NCBI GenBank assembly: GCA_025456085.1
Contig: JALOLF010000005.1
Coordinates: 1-64,000 of the forward strand
Length of the DNA stretch: 64,000 bases
Reading direction: 5' to 3'
Source: Acidimicrobiales bacterium
GTDB lineage: Bacteria; Actinomycetota; Acidimicrobiia; Acidimicrobiales; Acidimicrobilacustridaceae
The notes under the pieces are model-generated. The model saw only the letters and a program-made list of their open reading frames with translations. It searched no databases and was not told the origin of the DNA. Below, one piece after another: positions 19,050-34,481 of the stretch. Both the position numbers and the translations under genes were made by a program. Every line of letters begins with the position of its first letter. The stretch's first letter is position 1.

Positions 19050-20198
19050 TCAGTCGCCGCGCAGCAGGCGCCCCATGAGCGAATGGCCCGGTCGCGCCGC
19101 CACCCCGGCCACGGCCGGCTCGGTGTAGGCGCCGCCCGGTCCGGGCCGGACCGAGTCCACCAGCAGGTAGGGCACGGGGTCGGGGGTGTGGGTCTTGAGG
19201 TGCAGGGGCGTGGCGTGGTCGGGCAGCAGCAGCAGGCGCCACGGGCCCAGCCGATCGAGTCCGGTGACCAGGTCGGTCAGGATGTCGCGGTCCCAACGCT
19301 CGAGCGCGTCCACCTTGGCGGCGACGTCGCCGGCGTGGCCCGCCTCGTCGGTGGCCTCCACGTGGATGAGCACCAGGTCCGCGCCGTCGGCCAGCGTGTC
19401 CAGCGCGCTCTCGCGCTGCGCGGCGTAGTCGGTGTCGTAGCCGGCGGTCATGCCCTCCACGTCGAGGACCTCGATCCCGGTGAGCACGCCCAGACCCCGC
19501 ACGAGGTCGACCGCGCTGTTGAGCGCGGCGTCGAGCCCCCAGCGGTCGGTGAACGACGGCATCTCCGGCTGGACGCCCTGCCCCCACAACCAGATCTGGG
19601 TGGCCGGGAGGTCGAAGCGCTGGAGCACGCTGCGGGAGGCGTCCATGAGCCCGCGCAGCTGCGAGGACGCCGGGCCCGTCGGGAAGACCGCGGGCTTGTC
19701 GGACAGGTCGTGGGGCGGCGTGCAGTCCGACTCGGCCCACGCCGCGGGCGCCACCAGGATGTGGCGGTACTCCACGCCGGGGTGGAACGACACGCCGCCA
19801 CCGCCGAGCTCGGCCTCGAGGGCGTCGATCACCTCCTCCGCCACCGCCGAGCTGGGGTGCCCGCCGGCGAAATCCACCATGGTGCCGTCGTCGCCCAACG
19901 TGACCAGGTTGCAGCGGTAGGCGACCTGGTCCGGAGACAGCTTCAGACCGAGTGCGGCCGCCTCGATGGGCGCCCGACCGGTGTGGTACTCGGCCGGGTC
20001 GTAACCCAGGATGGCCATGTTGCCCACGTCGCTGCCCGGGGGCATGCCCGGCGGGATCACCGCCGCCCGCCCGACCTCGCCCCGGCCGGCCAGGGCCGCC
20101 AGGGTCGGCAGCGACGCCGCCTCGAGCGGCGTCCGTCCGCCGAGCGCCTCGACCGGCTCGTCGGCACAACCATCGGGCACGCACACGACGTACTTCAT
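19050..20198 (-). CDS. ApgM-like alkaline-phosphatase-fold enzyme, probable homoserine kinase
   Basis: A 382-residue relative of cofactor-independent (archaeal-type) phosphoglycerate mutase: VPDGCADEPVEALGGRTPLEAA, PPGSDVGNMAILGYDP, VEATDEAGHAGD and LPDHATPL carry the metal-binding Asp, Ser and His residues. It follows hom and thrC in exactly the place where thrB stands in other actinobacteria, and no GHMP-type homoserine kinase is in the window. Members of this family in such contexts have been proposed, and in some bacteria shown, to phosphorylate homoserine. Phosphoglycerate mutase activity remains the alternative. The ATG at 20198 follows a CATGAT box by six bases. Confidence 0.82.
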   Translation of the reverse strand: MKYVVCVPDGCADEPVEALGGRTPLEAASLPTLAALAGRGEVGRAAVIPPGMPPGSDVGNMAILGYDPAEYHTGRAPIEAAALGLKLSPDQVAYRCNLVTLGDDGTMVDFAGGHPSSAVAEEVIDALEAELGGGGVSFHPGVEYRHILVAPAAWAESDCTPPHDLSDKPAVFPTGPASSQLRGLMDASRSVLQRFDLPATQIWLWGQGVQPEMPSFTDRWGLDAALNSAVDLVRGLGVLTGIEVLDVEGMTAGYDTDYAAQRESALDTLADGADLVLIHVEATDEAGHAGDVAAKVDALERWDRDILTDLVTGLDRLGPWRLLLLPDHATPLHLKTHTPDPVPYLLVDSVRPGPGGAYTEPAVAGVAARPGHSLMGRLLRGD

Positions 20199-20236
20199 CG
20201 CCCGATCATGCCAGGAAACCCCGTCGATCCGGCTAT

Positions 20237-21634
20237 TCAGCGGCTGGCCAGCACGTCGTCGATGTGCGCCCGCACCGTGGCGTAGTCGCCGGGCAGGGTC
20301 TCGTAGCGCTCCGGGCGCTCGAACAGATCGGCGAGGCGCTCGGGCAGTGCAGGCCGGATGCCCGTCGCCCGCTCGACGGCGTCGGGGAACTTCGCCGGGT
20401 GAGCGGTGGCGAGCGACACCATGGGCACGGCGGGGTCGCGGCGGCACCGGGCGGCCGCGCCCAGGCCGACCGCGGTGTGGGGGTCGATCAGCAGCCCGGT
20501 GCGGCGGCGCACCTCGGCGATGACGGCCACGGTCTCCTCGTCGTCGAGGCAGGCACCCGACCACTGCTCGTGCAGCGTGGCGAGCAGGTCGGCGTCGAGC
20601 ACGAAGCGGCCCTCGGCCCGGAACCGGGCCATGGCCTCGACGACCCGATCACCGTCGCCGCCGTACAGCTCGAACAGCAGGCGCTCGAAGTTGGACGAGA
20701 TCTGGATGTCCATGCTCGGGCTCAGCGTGGGCGTGACACCGCGCATCTCCATCACCCCGTCGGCCAGGAAGCGCGTGAGGATGTCGTTGCGGTTGGACCC
20801 GATGACGAACTGGGCGATCGGCACGCCCATGCGCTGCGCCCCGTAGCCGGCGAACACGTTGCCGAAGTTGCCGGTGGGCACGGTGTACGCGACCGGGCCC
20901 CGCCCGCCCGTGAGGCGGGCGGCGCCGACGACGTAGTAGACGATCTGGGCCAGCACCCGAGCCCAGTTGATGGAGTTGACCGCGCTGAGGTGGGCGCGGT
21001 CGCGGAACTCCTCGTCGGCGAAGAGGGCCTTGACCAGGTCCTGGCAGTCGTCGAAGGTGCCCTCGACAGCGATGTTGTGGACGTTCGCCGACCGCACCGT
21101 CGTCATCTGGCGGCGCTGCACGTCCGAGACCCGCCCCGCCGGGTGCAGGATGAAGATCTCGATGGCCTCCCGGTCGCGACAGGCCTCGATGGCGGCCGAG
21201 CCGGTGTCTCCCGACGTGGCACCCACGATCGTCACCCGCTCGCCGCGACGGGCCAGCTCGTGGTCGAACAGCCGACCGACGAGCTGCAGGGCCACGTCCT
21301 TGAAGGCCAGGGTCGGTCCGTGGAACAGCTCCATGAGCCACTCGCCGCCCCCCAGGTCGACCAACGGCACGACCTCGGGGCGATCGAAGGTGGCATAGGC
21401 GTCGGCGACGATGGCGCCGAACTCGTCGAGATCGAGGGTGTCGGACACGAAGGGCCACATGACCTCGACGGCGATCTCGGCGTAGGGAAGCGCCTCGAAG
21501 CGCTGGAGTGCGTCGGCGCCGAGCCGGGGCCAGGCGTGGGGCACGTAGAGGCCGCCGTCACGGGCCAGACCCGCCAGCAGCACGTCGCCGAAGCCGAGGA
21601 CGGGGGCGGTGCCCCGGGTGCTCACGTACTCCAT
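20237..21634 (-). CDS. thrC: Threonine synthase
   Basis: PLP enzyme that converts O-phosphohomoserine to threonine. The 465-residue product is of the long type with the N-terminal segment YVSTRGTAPVLGFGDVLLAGLARDGGLYVP-like and the PLP lysine in GPTLAFKDVALQ; the phosphate loop is GATSGDTGSAAIE. It lies 13 bases after hom and 38 bases before the apgM-like kinase gene, giving a three-gene threonine operon that covers aspartate semialdehyde to threonine. Confidence 0.95.
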   Translation of the reverse strand: MEYVSTRGTAPVLGFGDVLLAGLARDGGLYVPHAWPRLGADALQRFEALPYAEIAVEVMWPFVSDTLDLDEFGAIVADAYATFDRPEVVPLVDLGGGEWLMELFHGPTLAFKDVALQLVGRLFDHELARRGERVTIVGATSGDTGSAAIEACRDREAIEIFILHPAGRVSDVQRRQMTTVRSANVHNIAVEGTFDDCQDLVKALFADEEFRDRAHLSAVNSINWARVLAQIVYYVVGAARLTGGRGPVAYTVPTGNFGNVFAGYGAQRMGVPIAQFVIGSNRNDILTRFLADGVMEMRGVTPTLSPSMDIQISSNFERLLFELYGGDGDRVVEAMARFRAEGRFVLDADLLATLHEQWSGACLDDEETVAVIAEVRRRTGLLIDPHTAVGLGAAARCRRDPAVPMVSLATAHPAKFPDAVERATGIRPALPERLADLFERPERYETLPGDYATVRAHIDDVLASR

Positions 21635-21647
21635 GACCCGGTGCCCG

Positions 21648-22958
21648 TCACGTGGGGGCGTCCTCGTCGTCCAGCAGCCGGATCACGCTGCCCACGCGGT
21701 GCACCACGTCCAGCTCCCGCAGGTCGTGGAGCGTGGCCTGCAGGTCGCGCTCGCGCGCCAGGTGGGTCACGAACACCAGCCGGGCCTCGTCACCGAAGCC
21801 CTCCTGCTCCATGCTGGAGATGGACACCCCGTGGGTGCCGAACACCCCGGCCACCGCGGCCAGCACACCGGGGCGGTCGACGACGTCGAGGTTGATGTAG
21901 TAGCCGGACTCGAGCTCGTCGATGGGGCGGATGGTCGCCTTGCCGAGCACGCCGATGCTGGCGTGAGTGCCCCGACGCGTGTTGCCCGCGGCGTCGATCA
22001 GATCGCCGAGCACGGCGCTGGCGGTGGGCGCGCCACCCGCCCCGCGGCCGTAGAACATCAGGTCGCCCACGGCACGGCCCTGGACGAACACCGCGTTGAA
22101 GCTCTCCCGCACGGCGGCCAGGGGATGGGTCCCGGGCAGCATCACCGGGTGGACGCGCACGGCCACCTCCGAGCCGTGCTCGCCCTCGCAGCGCTCGGCG
22201 ATGGCGAGCAGCTTCACCACCAGGCCCCGCCTCGTCGCGTACGCGATGTCGTCGGCCCGGAGCCCGGAGATGCCCTCGTGGTAGACGTCGCCCGCCACGA
22301 CCCGCACCCCGAAGGCGATGCTCGCCAGGATGGCGATCTTGGCGCCGGCGTCGAATCCCTCGACGTCGGCGGTCGGGTCGGCCTCCGCGTAGCCGAGTCG
22401 CTGGGCCTCGGTGAGGGCGTCGCCGTAGGACGCGCCGGCCTCGGTCATCTTCGTGAGGATGTAGTTCGTCGTACCGTTGACGATGCCGAGCACCCTCGTC
22501 ACCGGCTCGCCGAGCAACGACTCCCGCATCGGCCGCACCAGTGGGATGCCGCCCGCCACCGCGGCTTCGAACAACACGTCCACGCCGGTGGCGTCGGCCG
22601 CGGCGAACACCTCCGCCCCCACGTTGGCCAGGAGTTCCTTGTTGGCGGTCACCACGGGCTTGCCGTGGGCGATGGCCTCCAGGATGAGCTCACGTGCGGG
22701 CTCGATGCCGCCCATGACCTCGACGACGACGTCGATGGTCGGGTCCTGCACGACGGCATGCGCGTCGGACGTGAAGACCTCCGACGGGAGTGCGACGCCG
22801 CGATCCCTGGCCGCGTTGCGCACCGCGACCCTCGCGATCTCGAGTGTGAGACCGGTGCGCGCCTCGATCTCGGCGGCCTGCTCGGCCACCAACTGGACGA
22901 GTGCCGTGCCGACCGTGCCGCAGCCCAACAGCCCGACGCGCATGGAGGTGGAGGTCAC
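21648..22958 (-). CDS. hom: Homoserine dehydrogenase with C-terminal ACT domain
   Basis: Reduces aspartate semialdehyde to homoserine with NAD(P)H. The 436-residue product starts with the dinucleotide loop VGLLGCGTVGTALV and has VVTANKELLA, GIVNGTTNYIL and the catalytic LGYAEADPTADVEGFDAG. The C-terminal 90 residues form an ACT domain (VVDRPGVLAAVAGVFGTHGVSI), expected to give threonine feedback control. GTG at 22958 is preferred because TAGCCT lies seven bases upstream; the ATG five codons later is the alternative. Confidence 0.95.
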   Translation of the reverse strand: MTSTSMRVGLLGCGTVGTALVQLVAEQAAEIEARTGLTLEIARVAVRNAARDRGVALPSEVFTSDAHAVVQDPTIDVVVEVMGGIEPARELILEAIAHGKPVVTANKELLANVGAEVFAAADATGVDVLFEAAVAGGIPLVRPMRESLLGEPVTRVLGIVNGTTNYILTKMTEAGASYGDALTEAQRLGYAEADPTADVEGFDAGAKIAILASIAFGVRVVAGDVYHEGISGLRADDIAYATRRGLVVKLLAIAERCEGEHGSEVAVRVHPVMLPGTHPLAAVRESFNAVFVQGRAVGDLMFYGRGAGGAPTASAVLGDLIDAAGNTRRGTHASIGVLGKATIRPIDELESGYYINLDVVDRPGVLAAVAGVFGTHGVSISSMEQEGFGDEARLVFVTHLARERDLQATLHDLRELDVVHRVGSVIRLLDDEDAPT

Positions 22959-23052
22959 GCCGGAGAGGCTACTGCCTGCCGGTCCGACGACTCCTCGGCG
23001 TTCACCCCGCCACCGGTATTGCTTTTCCGTTGTTCTCAACTATTTTCATGCC

Positions 23053-23319
23053 ATGGAACTGGACGCGCTCGCCCTGCGGGAGGCCGCCGCACAGCTCGTG
23101 CGGGAGGCCGCGCACCTCCTCCACGGCCTCCCCGAGGTGACGGCGCTGGCCGGCGAGGAGACCTGGACCGGCCAGCGGGCGCAGGACTTCGTCACCGACC
23201 TGACCGCCACCCACCGCGATCTGGCGATCGGGCCGCTGTCGGTCCTCGACGAGCTGCTGGCGGCAGCCGCCCGACTCGAGACCCGGGCGGCGCTCATCGA
23301 TCTGGCTCCGCCGGGCTGA
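23053..23319 (+). CDS. Small WXG100-like protein
   Basis: An 88-residue all-helical protein with a central WTG in EETWTGQRAQDF, the position and spacing of the WXG turn between two helices in ESX/WXG100 proteins. Such proteins are small dimeric substrates of type VII secretion. No C-terminal YxxxD/E signal is seen. TATTTT lies six bases before the ATG and TTGCTT is further upstream, in an unusually AT-rich patch, so it has its own leaderless promoter. The 3' end overlaps the convergent gene by 26 bases. The gene belongs to the ESX-like block 23053-29976. Confidence 0.7.
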   Translation: MELDALALREAAAQLVREAAHLLHGLPEVTALAGEETWTGQRAQDFVTDLTATHRDLAIGPLSVLDELLAAAARLETRAALIDLAPPG

Positions 23320-25150
23320 CGACGCCGGGGGTCAACCCGTAGACGTCGCCGAGCTCGGCCAGGAGCGGCGCGTCGGTGGCCATGTCCTGGCGGACGTACC
23401 AGTCGGCGAACGCGTCCCGCGCGTCGTCGTCGAGCTCGGCGAGCGCCCGCAGCTCGCTGGTGTCGGGCCGCGCCGGGTCGCGCAGCAGCATCGTCGGCAC
23501 CTCCAGGCGCCCGCCCCATCCCTCGAAGACCGCGTTGCGCGCCCGGTTGGCCCAGAGGGCTTGGAGCGCCGCGTACCGCAGCTCGAGGTGCAGCCTGGCG
23601 TCGCCCCTTCCCACGTGGTCGACGAGCAGCTCGTAGCCGTGTTCGGTGGGCGGCAGCAGCGCGTCGACCACCGGGCCCCAGAACAGGGTGCCGCTCGAGG
23701 CCACGCCGTCGGCGCGCACACCGTGCATCCACGCCGGCGCGGTGACGTTGGCCGTGACGAGCAGCGTCGCCAGACCGAGCCCCGTGACCAGCCGGGAGCG
23801 GTCCCCGGCACGGGCCTCGTCCTCGTTGTGTGCGCCGTCCGCCTCACCGAGCACGATGGCCACGTCGACGTGGCGGGCCACGGACGCGACCACATCGGCG
23901 CCCTCGGGGGAACGGGGCTGCAGGCTCAGACGATCGAGGTGGCCGAGCACCCAGCCACGCGTCACCTCGGCGAGCCGGTGCCGGGCCTCGGGGTGCAGCG
24001 CCGTGTAGAGCAGATACCCCGTCGCGCTGGCCTCGTCGAGCTCGGGCAACGCATCGACGACGGGCCCGTCGAGGCCGGCGACGTCGCTGCCGAACGAGGC
24101 CAGATAGGGCTGGGCCACGTCCGCCAGCACGGCGTGGGCGAGGGGAGGAAGGTCGCGGGTCGCCGCCACCCACCGAACCAGGCGGGTCATGGCCTCGTCG
24201 GCGTCCGCAGCGCCGCCGGGACGGGTGCCGGCGATCAGGACCCGGCCCAGCGCCCGCCCGCCGTCGCCGTAGGCGAGGTCCGATCGCGCCAGGTCGTCGA
24301 GATCGACCGTGCGCAGGACCTGCGTCGCCGCCTGCGGGCTCCCCGCCAACGCCGTCAGGACGAGCAGCCGGCAGTCGGCGCCCGGGGTGCCGACCGTCGC
24401 CGCGACACCGACACCGGGGAGTCGGTTCAGGGGCAGCACCAGCAACTCCACCGCATCCACCAGAACCTCGTCGGCCCATCGGGTGCCGGGCAGGAACAGC
24501 AGGGCCAGCTCGTTGTGCGCGGTCGGGTCGTCGAAGGCCGCGGGGTCCGCGGCGACGAGGTCGGCGAGCGTCCAGGGCAACGAGCCGACCTGCGACGCCG
24601 TGGCCAGCACGCGCACCAGACCGTGGGCGACGGCCAGCCGGTCGCGCCGCTGCTCGTCGTCGGCGGGCAGGGCGAGCAGGTCCCGCCACCACCCGAGCTG
24701 GTCGACCACGGCCTCGGGGCGCAACGCCGACGCCAGCGGCACGGCGAAGGCCGGGTTGGAGGACCACAGCACGGCGAGACGGGCGAACGTCGTGCCGTCC
24801 CCGAACAGCAGCGACGCCAGCGCGGCACCGGCGGCCGCCCGGGCCGCGTCGTCATCGGCCCCCGCGCCCACCGACGGCTCGAACGCCCCGGAGTCCAGCC
24901 GCAGGCCGCTGGAGCTGCCGGTCGCCTCCCAGCACACGACCTCGGCCACGATCCGGGCGAGCTGCGCCTGCTGCTGAGCGCACCACGCGGCCCGACGGGC
25001 CACGACACCGACCGGGGCAGGGTCCTCGCCCACCGACTCGAGCAGCGGGCGCACCCGCACGGCGGTGTCGTGCAGCGACACCGCCAACCCGCCGAGGCGG
25101 TCGACCAGCTCGGCCGCACGACCCAGGTGGATCGACACCAGCTCACTCAT
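23294..25150 (-). CDS. Large helical protein of unknown function in the ESX-like locus
   Basis: A 618-residue Ala/Leu/Asp-rich protein with no membrane helix, signal peptide or recognised enzyme motif. Its N-terminal helix (LVSIHLGRAAEL) closely resembles that of the divergently encoded WXG100 protein (LVGVNLAQMVEL), so the first 90 residues may be an ESX-type targeting or partner-binding helix pair. A segment SSNPAFAVPLASAL recalls the DUF6571-type proteins of actinobacteria, but that is recalled from memory and unsure. AGGAGT precedes the ATG at 25150. It may be a secreted substrate or a chaperone of the adjacent ATPase. Confidence 0.65.
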   Translation of the reverse strand: MSELVSIHLGRAAELVDRLGGLAVSLHDTAVRVRPLLESVGEDPAPVGVVARRAAWCAQQQAQLARIVAEVVCWEATGSSSGLRLDSGAFEPSVGAGADDDAARAAAGAALASLLFGDGTTFARLAVLWSSNPAFAVPLASALRPEAVVDQLGWWRDLLALPADDEQRRDRLAVAHGLVRVLATASQVGSLPWTLADLVAADPAAFDDPTAHNELALLFLPGTRWADEVLVDAVELLVLPLNRLPGVGVAATVGTPGADCRLLVLTALAGSPQAATQVLRTVDLDDLARSDLAYGDGGRALGRVLIAGTRPGGAADADEAMTRLVRWVAATRDLPPLAHAVLADVAQPYLASFGSDVAGLDGPVVDALPELDEASATGYLLYTALHPEARHRLAEVTRGWVLGHLDRLSLQPRSPEGADVVASVARHVDVAIVLGEADGAHNEDEARAGDRSRLVTGLGLATLLVTANVTAPAWMHGVRADGVASSGTLFWGPVVDALLPPTEHGYELLVDHVGRGDARLHLELRYAALQALWANRARNAVFEGWGGRLEVPTMLLRDPARPDTSELRALAELDDDARDAFADWYVRQDMATDAPLLAELGDVYGLTPGVVSPAEPDR

Positions 25151-25176
25151 CTCTCGACTCCTATCGAAGTTTTTCG

Positions 25177-25205
25177 TTGTGTTTCATGCTTCCTCGATCT
25201 AGTCT
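25177..25205 (+). promoter_or_regulatory. Promoter of the WXG100 gene
   Basis: TTGTGT (25177-25182), a 17-base spacer and TAGTCT (25200-25205) form a good sigma-70-type promoter 51 bases before the start at 25257. Confidence 0.6.
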
Positions 25206-25219
25206 GCTCCCGCAACCCC

Positions 25220-25236
25220 GATTCCCGACGGGAATC
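25220..25236. repeat. Inverted repeat in the WXG100 leader
   Basis: GATTCCC-GAC-GGGAATC is a perfect 7-base inverted repeat between the predicted transcription start and the AAGGAG at 25246-25251. It may be an operator or a small hairpin in the leader. Confidence 0.5.
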
Positions 25237-25256
25237 CCCCAGCACAAGGAGCACCC

Positions 25257-25556
25257 ATGAGCACTGACCTGGTGGGCGTCAACCTCGCCCAGATGGTCGA
25301 ACTCCAACGCATGTTCGAGACCAAGGCGGCCGAGGTCGACCAGCTCGTCGTGGACCTCACCGCGCTCGTCGGCAGCGGCGGGGCCACCGGCTCGGTCCAC
25401 TGGCAGGGCCGGCTCGCCGACACCTTCCGCGCCGAGTGGGAGTCGGTCTTCGTGCCGAACCTCCGCCAACTGGTGCAGAGCCTGCGCGACCAGGCGATCT
25501 ACATCAACGAGAACCGTCGCCGCAGCAACCTCGTGCTGAACGGCGTCGACGCCTGA
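25257..25556 (+). CDS. WXG100-family protein
   Basis: A 99-residue protein with two helices and the turn motif WQG in SVHWQGRLADTFRAEW, the canonical length and layout of ESX (EsxA/EsxB-like) proteins. These form helical-hairpin dimers and are recognised by the last ATPase domain of the EccC/EssC motor. The C-terminus reads YINENRRRSNLVLNGVDA and lacks a clean YxxxD/E. AAGGAG lies six bases before the ATG. It is followed after about 155 bases by the ATPase gene and is likely its cargo. Confidence 0.85.
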   Translation: MSTDLVGVNLAQMVELQRMFETKAAEVDQLVVDLTALVGSGGATGSVHWQGRLADTFRAEWESVFVPNLRQLVQSLRDQAIYINENRRRSNLVLNGVDA

Positions 25557-25713
25557 CGATGCCCGAGCGCCCCACGCCGTCCCCCGGGCGTCGGGTGCCG
25601 GCCGACGACCCGTCCACCCGCCCCCGCGCGTCGGGTCGTCCGCGAAGCCGCCGGCGGGTCCCGTGCTCGTCACCCCACGGGATCCGCCGGCGGGCGACCG
25701 CGGCGAGACCGTG

Positions 25714-33168
<7,455 letters not shown>

Positions 33169-33191
33169 CTAGGTCAGCGGGACCGACCCGG

Positions 33192-34481
33192 TCAGAGGTC
33201 GTGGCGCAGCAGGTCGTCCTCGGTCTCGCGGCGCACCACGAGTCGGGCCGAGCCGTCCGCCACGAACACGACCGCGGGACGGGGCACCTTGTTGTAGTTG
33301 GACCCCATGGAGTGCCCGTAGGCGCCGGTGACCGGGGTCGCCAACACGTCACCGACCCGCAGGTCTGCAGGCACGCGACCCTCGCGCACCAGCACGTCGC
33401 CCGACTCGCAGTGCTTGCCGACCACCGTCACCCGGCGGGTGCGCGCCGCGCCGGTGCTGCGGGGCAGGAACGTCTCGTAGCCACTGCCGTAGAGCACCGG
33501 CCGGGGGTTGTCGCTCATGCCGCCGTCGACGGCGACGTAGGTGCGGATGCCCGGGATGTCCTTGACCGTGCCCACCGTGTAGAGCGTCACCGCGGCCTGG
33601 GCGACGATGGCCCGACCCGGTTCGGCCGTGAGCCGGGCGGTGATGCCGGCGGCGGCGCAGGCGTCGTGCACCGCCTTGCCCCACTCCGCGATGGACGGCG
33701 CCTCCTCGCCCGCCACGTAGGCCACCCCGATGCCGCCGCCCACCGAGAGCTCGGGCAGCTCGTGGTCGTGGAACCAGCGGGCCAGCACCTCGATGGCCCG
33801 TTCGAAGAACCGGGCCTCGAAGATCTGGCTGCCGATGTGGGTGTGCAGGCCCACCAGGTCCACCGCCGGCGAGGCCTGGGCCCGCTGGAAGGCGGCATCC
33901 GCGGCACCGGTGTGCACGCCGAAGCCGAACTTGGAGTCGTCCTGGCCGGTCTGCACGTACTCGTGGGTGTGGGCCTCGATGCCCGGGGTCAGGCGCAGCA
34001 GGACCGCCGGTGCCGGCAGGCCCGCGGCCACGAGGGCCTCGATGCGGTCGAGCTCGTCGAAGGAGTCGACCACGATGCGCCCCACCCCTTCGCGCAGGGC
34101 GCGCGCCAGCTCGCCGGTCGACTTGTTGTTGCCGTGCAGGACCAGCGCCGAGGCGGGCACGCCGGCGGCGCGCGCCACGTGGTACTCCCCTGCGGTGCTC
34201 ACGTCGAGGTGCAGGCCCTCCTCGTGGGCGAGGGCGGCCATGGCCTTGCACAGGAAGGCCTTGGTGGCGTAGTTGACCCCCGGTCCGAAAGCCTCGACCG
34301 CCTCCCGACAGCGCGCCCGCAGGTGCGCCTCGTCGTACACGAAGAGGGGGGTGCCGAACTCCTCGGCCAACGCCAGCGTGTCGCAGCCGCCGATGCGCAA
34401 GCGGTCGTCGGCGTCGACCTCGGCGGTCAGCGGCAACAGCGCCGCGGGCAGCGGGCCACCCGGCCCGTCCGCCGCGCTCAC
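33192..34481 (-). CDS. lysA: Diaminopimelate decarboxylase
   Basis: PLP enzyme making L-lysine from meso-diaminopimelate. The 429-residue product has the PLP lysine in NYATKAFLCKAMA, HGNNKS, the glycine loop VGGGIGVAYV, GLHTHIGSQI, the EPGRAIV phosphate site and the CESGDVL active-site cysteine. GTG at 34481 overlaps the argS stop (GTGA), so argS and lysA are translationally coupled, a conserved actinobacterial pair. The longer open frame into argS is not real. Confidence 0.96.
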   Translation of the reverse strand: MSAADGPGGPLPAALLPLTAEVDADDRLRIGGCDTLALAEEFGTPLFVYDEAHLRARCREAVEAFGPGVNYATKAFLCKAMAALAHEEGLHLDVSTAGEYHVARAAGVPASALVLHGNNKSTGELARALREGVGRIVVDSFDELDRIEALVAAGLPAPAVLLRLTPGIEAHTHEYVQTGQDDSKFGFGVHTGAADAAFQRAQASPAVDLVGLHTHIGSQIFEARFFERAIEVLARWFHDHELPELSVGGGIGVAYVAGEEAPSIAEWGKAVHDACAAAGITARLTAEPGRAIVAQAAVTLYTVGTVKDIPGIRTYVAVDGGMSDNPRPVLYGSGYETFLPRSTGAARTRRVTVVGKHCESGDVLVREGRVPADLRVGDVLATPVTGAYGHSMGSNYNKVPRPAVVFVADGSARLVVRRETEDDLLRHDL

